Shown here piece by piece: positions 16,931-18,952 of a stretch of DNA of 18,952 nt. The stretch comes from an uncultured Mesorhizobium sp. (lineage in GTDB: Bacteria > Pseudomonadota > Alphaproteobacteria > Rhizobiales > Rhizobiaceae), in assembly GCA_937958475.1 (NCBI GenBank), contig CALFXR010000062.1:1-18952 (forward strand). Direction: 5' to 3'. The position numbers and the translations under genes are program-made. Every line of letters starts with the position of its first letter. Within the stretch, counting starts at the first letter, position 1. The notes under the pieces were generated by a model. It had not been told where the DNA came from. It saw only the letters and a program-made list of their open reading frames with translations, and made no database searches.

Positions 16931-17056
16931 CGGCGCACATCCGTCTTGCCGCGGATGAGGCGGCGTATCGTCGTTCCGGAAGGTTTCGCCGCATTCAATC
17001 ATGCGCTATGAGCGCTGGGGCAGGAGCGCCGACGGGCGAACGCAAGGGATTCTCCG

Positions 17057-18736
17057 ATGAGCGATATCGAACGCGAGAGCATGGAATTCGACGTGGTGAT
17101 CGTCGGGGCTGGACCGGCCGGACTTTCGGCCGCGATTCGCCTGAAGCAGCTCAATCCCGATCTCTCCGTCGTCGTGCTGGAGAAGGGTAGCGAGGTCGGT
17201 GCGCACATCCTGTCCGGCGCGGTCGTCGATCCGGTCGGCGTCGACCGGCTGCTGCCGGATTGGCGCTCCGAGTCGGATCATCCGTTCAAGACGCCGGTGA
17301 CCGACGACCACTTCCTGCTGCTCGGCCCGGCCGGCTCGGTCAGGATTCCCAACATCTTGATGCCGCCGCTGATGAACAATCACGGCAACTTCATCGTCTC
17401 CCTCGGCAATGTCTGCCGATGGCTTGCCGGCCATGCCGAGGCGCTCGGCGTGGAGATCTACCCGGGCTTCGCCGCCGCCGACCTGATCTACGACGACAAG
17501 GGCGCGGTCACCGGCGTGGTCACCGGCGACATGGGCGTCGAGCGCGACGGCTCGCGCGGGCCCGGCTTCGCGCCCGGCATGGCGCTGCTCGGCAAGTACG
17601 TGCTGATCGGCGAGGGCGTGCGCGGCTCGCTCGCCAAGAAGCTGATCGCCAAATTCGGCCTGTCGGAAGGCCGCGATCCGCAGAAGTTCGGTATCGGCCT
17701 GAAGGAACTCTGGCAGGTGAAGCCGGAGCACCACCGGCCGGGCCTCGTCCAGCACTCGTTCGGCTGGCCGCTCAACTCGAGCACCGGCGGCGGTTCCTTC
17801 CTCTACCACCTGGAAGACAATCTCGTCGCCGTCGGCTTCGTCCTCCACCTGAACTACAAGAACCCCTATCTGTCGCCCTTCGAGGAGTTCCAGCGCTTCA
17901 AGACCCACCCTGCGATCCGCGGCACCTTCGAGGGCGCCAAGCGCATCTCCTACGGCGCCCGCGCCATCACCGAGGGCGGCTGGCAGTCGGTGCCGAAGCT
18001 GACGTTCCCCGGCGGCGCGCTGATCGGCTGCTCGGCCGGCTTCGTCAACGTGCCGCGCATCAAGGGCTCGCACAACGCGGTGCTGTCGGGCATGCAGGCC
18101 GCCGAGCACGTCGCCGCCGCGATCGGCGAAGGCCGCGCCCACGACGAGGTTTCGGGCTACGAGAGCGCTTGGCGCGAGACCGAAATCGGCCGCGACCTGA
18201 AGAAGGTGCGCAACGTCAAGCCGCTGTGGTCGCGCTTCGGCACCTATATCGGCATCGGCCTCGGCGGGCTCGACATGTGGTTGAACACGCTGCTCGGCTT
18301 CTCGCCCTTCGGCACGCTGAAGCACGGCAATTCCGACGCCGCGTCGCTGGAGCCGGCCTCGAAGCACAAGAAGATCGACTACCCGAAAGCCGACGGCGTA
18401 CTGACCTTCGACCGGTTGTCCTCGGTGTTCCTGTCCAACACCAACCACGAGGAGGACCAGCCGATACACCTCCAGGTGAAGGACGCGGACCTGCAGAAGC
18501 GCTCCGAGCACGACGTCTTCGCCGGCCCGTCCTCGCGCTACTGCCCGGCCGGCGTTTACGAATGGGTCGACGCCGACGGCAACGCCGCCGCCGACCGCAT
18601 GGGCATCGACGTCAAGTTCGTCATCAACGCGCAGAACTGCGTCCACTGCAAGACCTGCGACATCAAGGACCCGAACCAGAACATCAACTGGGTGCCGCCA
18701 CAAGGCGGCGAAGGACCGGTCTACCCGAACATGTGA
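17057..18736 (+). CDS. Electron transfer flavoprotein-ubiquinone oxidoreductase
   Basis: A 559-residue inner-membrane-associated flavoprotein that passes electrons from reduced ETF (fed by acyl-CoA and other dehydrogenases) to ubiquinone. The start at 17057 has AAGGG 8 bases upstream; M9 at 17081 is an alternative. The FAD-binding motif is GAGPAG at residues 17-22 in DVVIVGAGPAGLSAAIR. The middle region shows GFVLHLNYKNPYLSPFEEFQ and GCSAGFVNVPRIKGSHNA, both typical of ETF-QO. The C-terminal ferredoxin-like 4Fe-4S site uses C496, C528, C531 and C534 in YCPAGVYE and NCVHCKTCDIKDPNQNINW. Length equals the usual 550-560 residues, so the gene is intact. No etfAB genes are in the window. Its last 30 bases form the first part of a 70-bp tandem repeat that continues downstream. 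Confidence 0.97.
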   Translation: MSDIERESMEFDVVIVGAGPAGLSAAIRLKQLNPDLSVVVLEKGSEVGAHILSGAVVDPVGVDRLLPDWRSESDHPFKTPVTDDHFLLLGPAGSVRIPNILMPPLMNNHGNFIVSLGNVCRWLAGHAEALGVEIYPGFAAADLIYDDKGAVTGVVTGDMGVERDGSRGPGFAPGMALLGKYVLIGEGVRGSLAKKLIAKFGLSEGRDPQKFGIGLKELWQVKPEHHRPGLVQHSFGWPLNSSTGGGSFLYHLEDNLVAVGFVLHLNYKNPYLSPFEEFQRFKTHPAIRGTFEGAKRISYGARAITEGGWQSVPKLTFPGGALIGCSAGFVNVPRIKGSHNAVLSGMQAAEHVAAAIGEGRAHDEVSGYESAWRETEIGRDLKKVRNVKPLWSRFGTYIGIGLGGLDMWLNTLLGFSPFGTLKHGNSDAASLEPASKHKKIDYPKADGVLTFDRLSSVFLSNTNHEEDQPIHLQVKDADLQKRSEHDVFAGPSSRYCPAGVYEWVDADGNAAADRMGIDVKFVINAQNCVHCKTCDIKDPNQNINWVPPQGGEGPVYPNM

Positions 18737-18952
18737 GGGTAGCCGGGTCCGTCTCGCCGCCGCCTGGGAAGGTACCGGCGAAGGACCGGTCTATCCGAAC
18801 ATGTGAGGGTAGCCGGGTCCGTCTCGCCGCCGCCTGGGAAGGTACCGGCGAAGGACCGGTCTATCCGAACATGCGCGGGTAGCCGGGTCCGTCTCGGCGC
18901 CGCCTGGGAAGGTACCGGCGAAGGACCGGTCTATCCGAACATGTGAGGGTAG
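18707..18952 (+). repeat. 70-bp tandem repeat array overlapping the 3' end of the ETF-QO gene
   Basis: Copies begin at 18707, 18777, 18847 and 18917, each exactly 70 bp apart; the fourth is cut by the window edge after 36 bases. Each unit opens with GGCGAAGGACCGGTCTAYCC and ends AAGGTACC. Copy 1 contains the last codons and stop of the ETF-QO gene; the later copies repeat that gene end plus 40 bp of downstream sequence. Copies 2-4 have TAT where copy 1 has TAC. Copy 3 differs further (ATGCGCGGG for ATGTGAGGG, and CTCGGCGCC for CTCGCCGCC). Seventy is not a multiple of three, so the duplicated gene ends fall in different frames and are non-coding. Confidence 0.93.

Noticed and set aside
17006..18703. 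Long minus-strand open frame (565 codons) opposite ETF-QO
   Set aside because: Shadow frame; ETF-QO is complete with FAD and Fe-S motifs on the plus strand.
17260..18882. Plus-strand 540-codon frame overlapping ETF-QO and entering the repeat array
   Set aside because: Arg-rich out-of-frame product. Its C-terminal GEGPVYPNM arises only because the 70-bp shift places a copied gene end in this frame.
18707..18952. CRISPR-like array
   Set aside because: The units are contiguous 70-bp near-identical copies with no unique spacers, and there are no cas genes.

Overview
The window is a high-GC chromosomal segment from an alphaproteobacterium, most likely Hyphomicrobiales (Rhizobiales) close to Mesorhizobium and other Phyllobacteriaceae. 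Support comes from strong GC-rich codon bias (long mirror ORFs on the opposite strand of nearly every gene), the glnE / pleC-type kinase / pepN neighbourhood, GANTC (CcrM) sites and a rhizobial-style palindromic intergenic element. No transposase, integrase, CRISPR array, tRNA or rRNA was seen. Taxonomy is inferred from family resemblance and remembered gene order, not from a search.

Region 1 (1-7850): the 3' two thirds of glnE (nitrogen control) is followed by a small exported four-EF-hand protein. A palindromic repeat element separates this pair from a convergent PleC/DivJ/PdhS-type cell-cycle histidine kinase. Upstream of the kinase, on the same minus strand, lies pepN. The 148-bp pepN-kinase gap holds a probable terminator, a perfect 16-bp palindrome and a dense cluster of GANTC sites.

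Region 2 (8020-12950): an orphan molybdenum hydroxylase large subunit (form-II CoxL-like, with no medium or small subunit beside it) is overlapped by 4 nt by a ten-helix EamA/DMT exporter that appears to start at TTG. A secreted NosD-type parallel beta-helix protein follows.

Region 3 (12969-15893): an XRE regulator with an MmyB-like sensor domain is divergent from a small four-helix membrane protein, with a candidate operator between them. Then, on the minus strand, come a family-4-like uracil-DNA glycosylase that has lost two of the four usual Fe-S cysteines and an unrecognised secreted protein.

Region 4 (15989-18952): a compact ArsR-SRPBCC two-gene unit has two matching operators overlapping its promoter. 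Next is ETF-ubiquinone oxidoreductase, preceded by a promoter that contains a dyad. A 70-bp tandem repeat begins inside the 3' end of that gene and runs off the window edge.

Most of the window is ordinary chromosomal housekeeping. I do not see a clear undescribed multi-gene system. The observations most worth checking are the 70-bp array that duplicates the end of the ETF-QO gene, the GANTC cluster and palindrome upstream of the cell-cycle kinase, the double-operator ArsR module, the cysteine-poor glycosylase and the orphan CoxL-like subunit.
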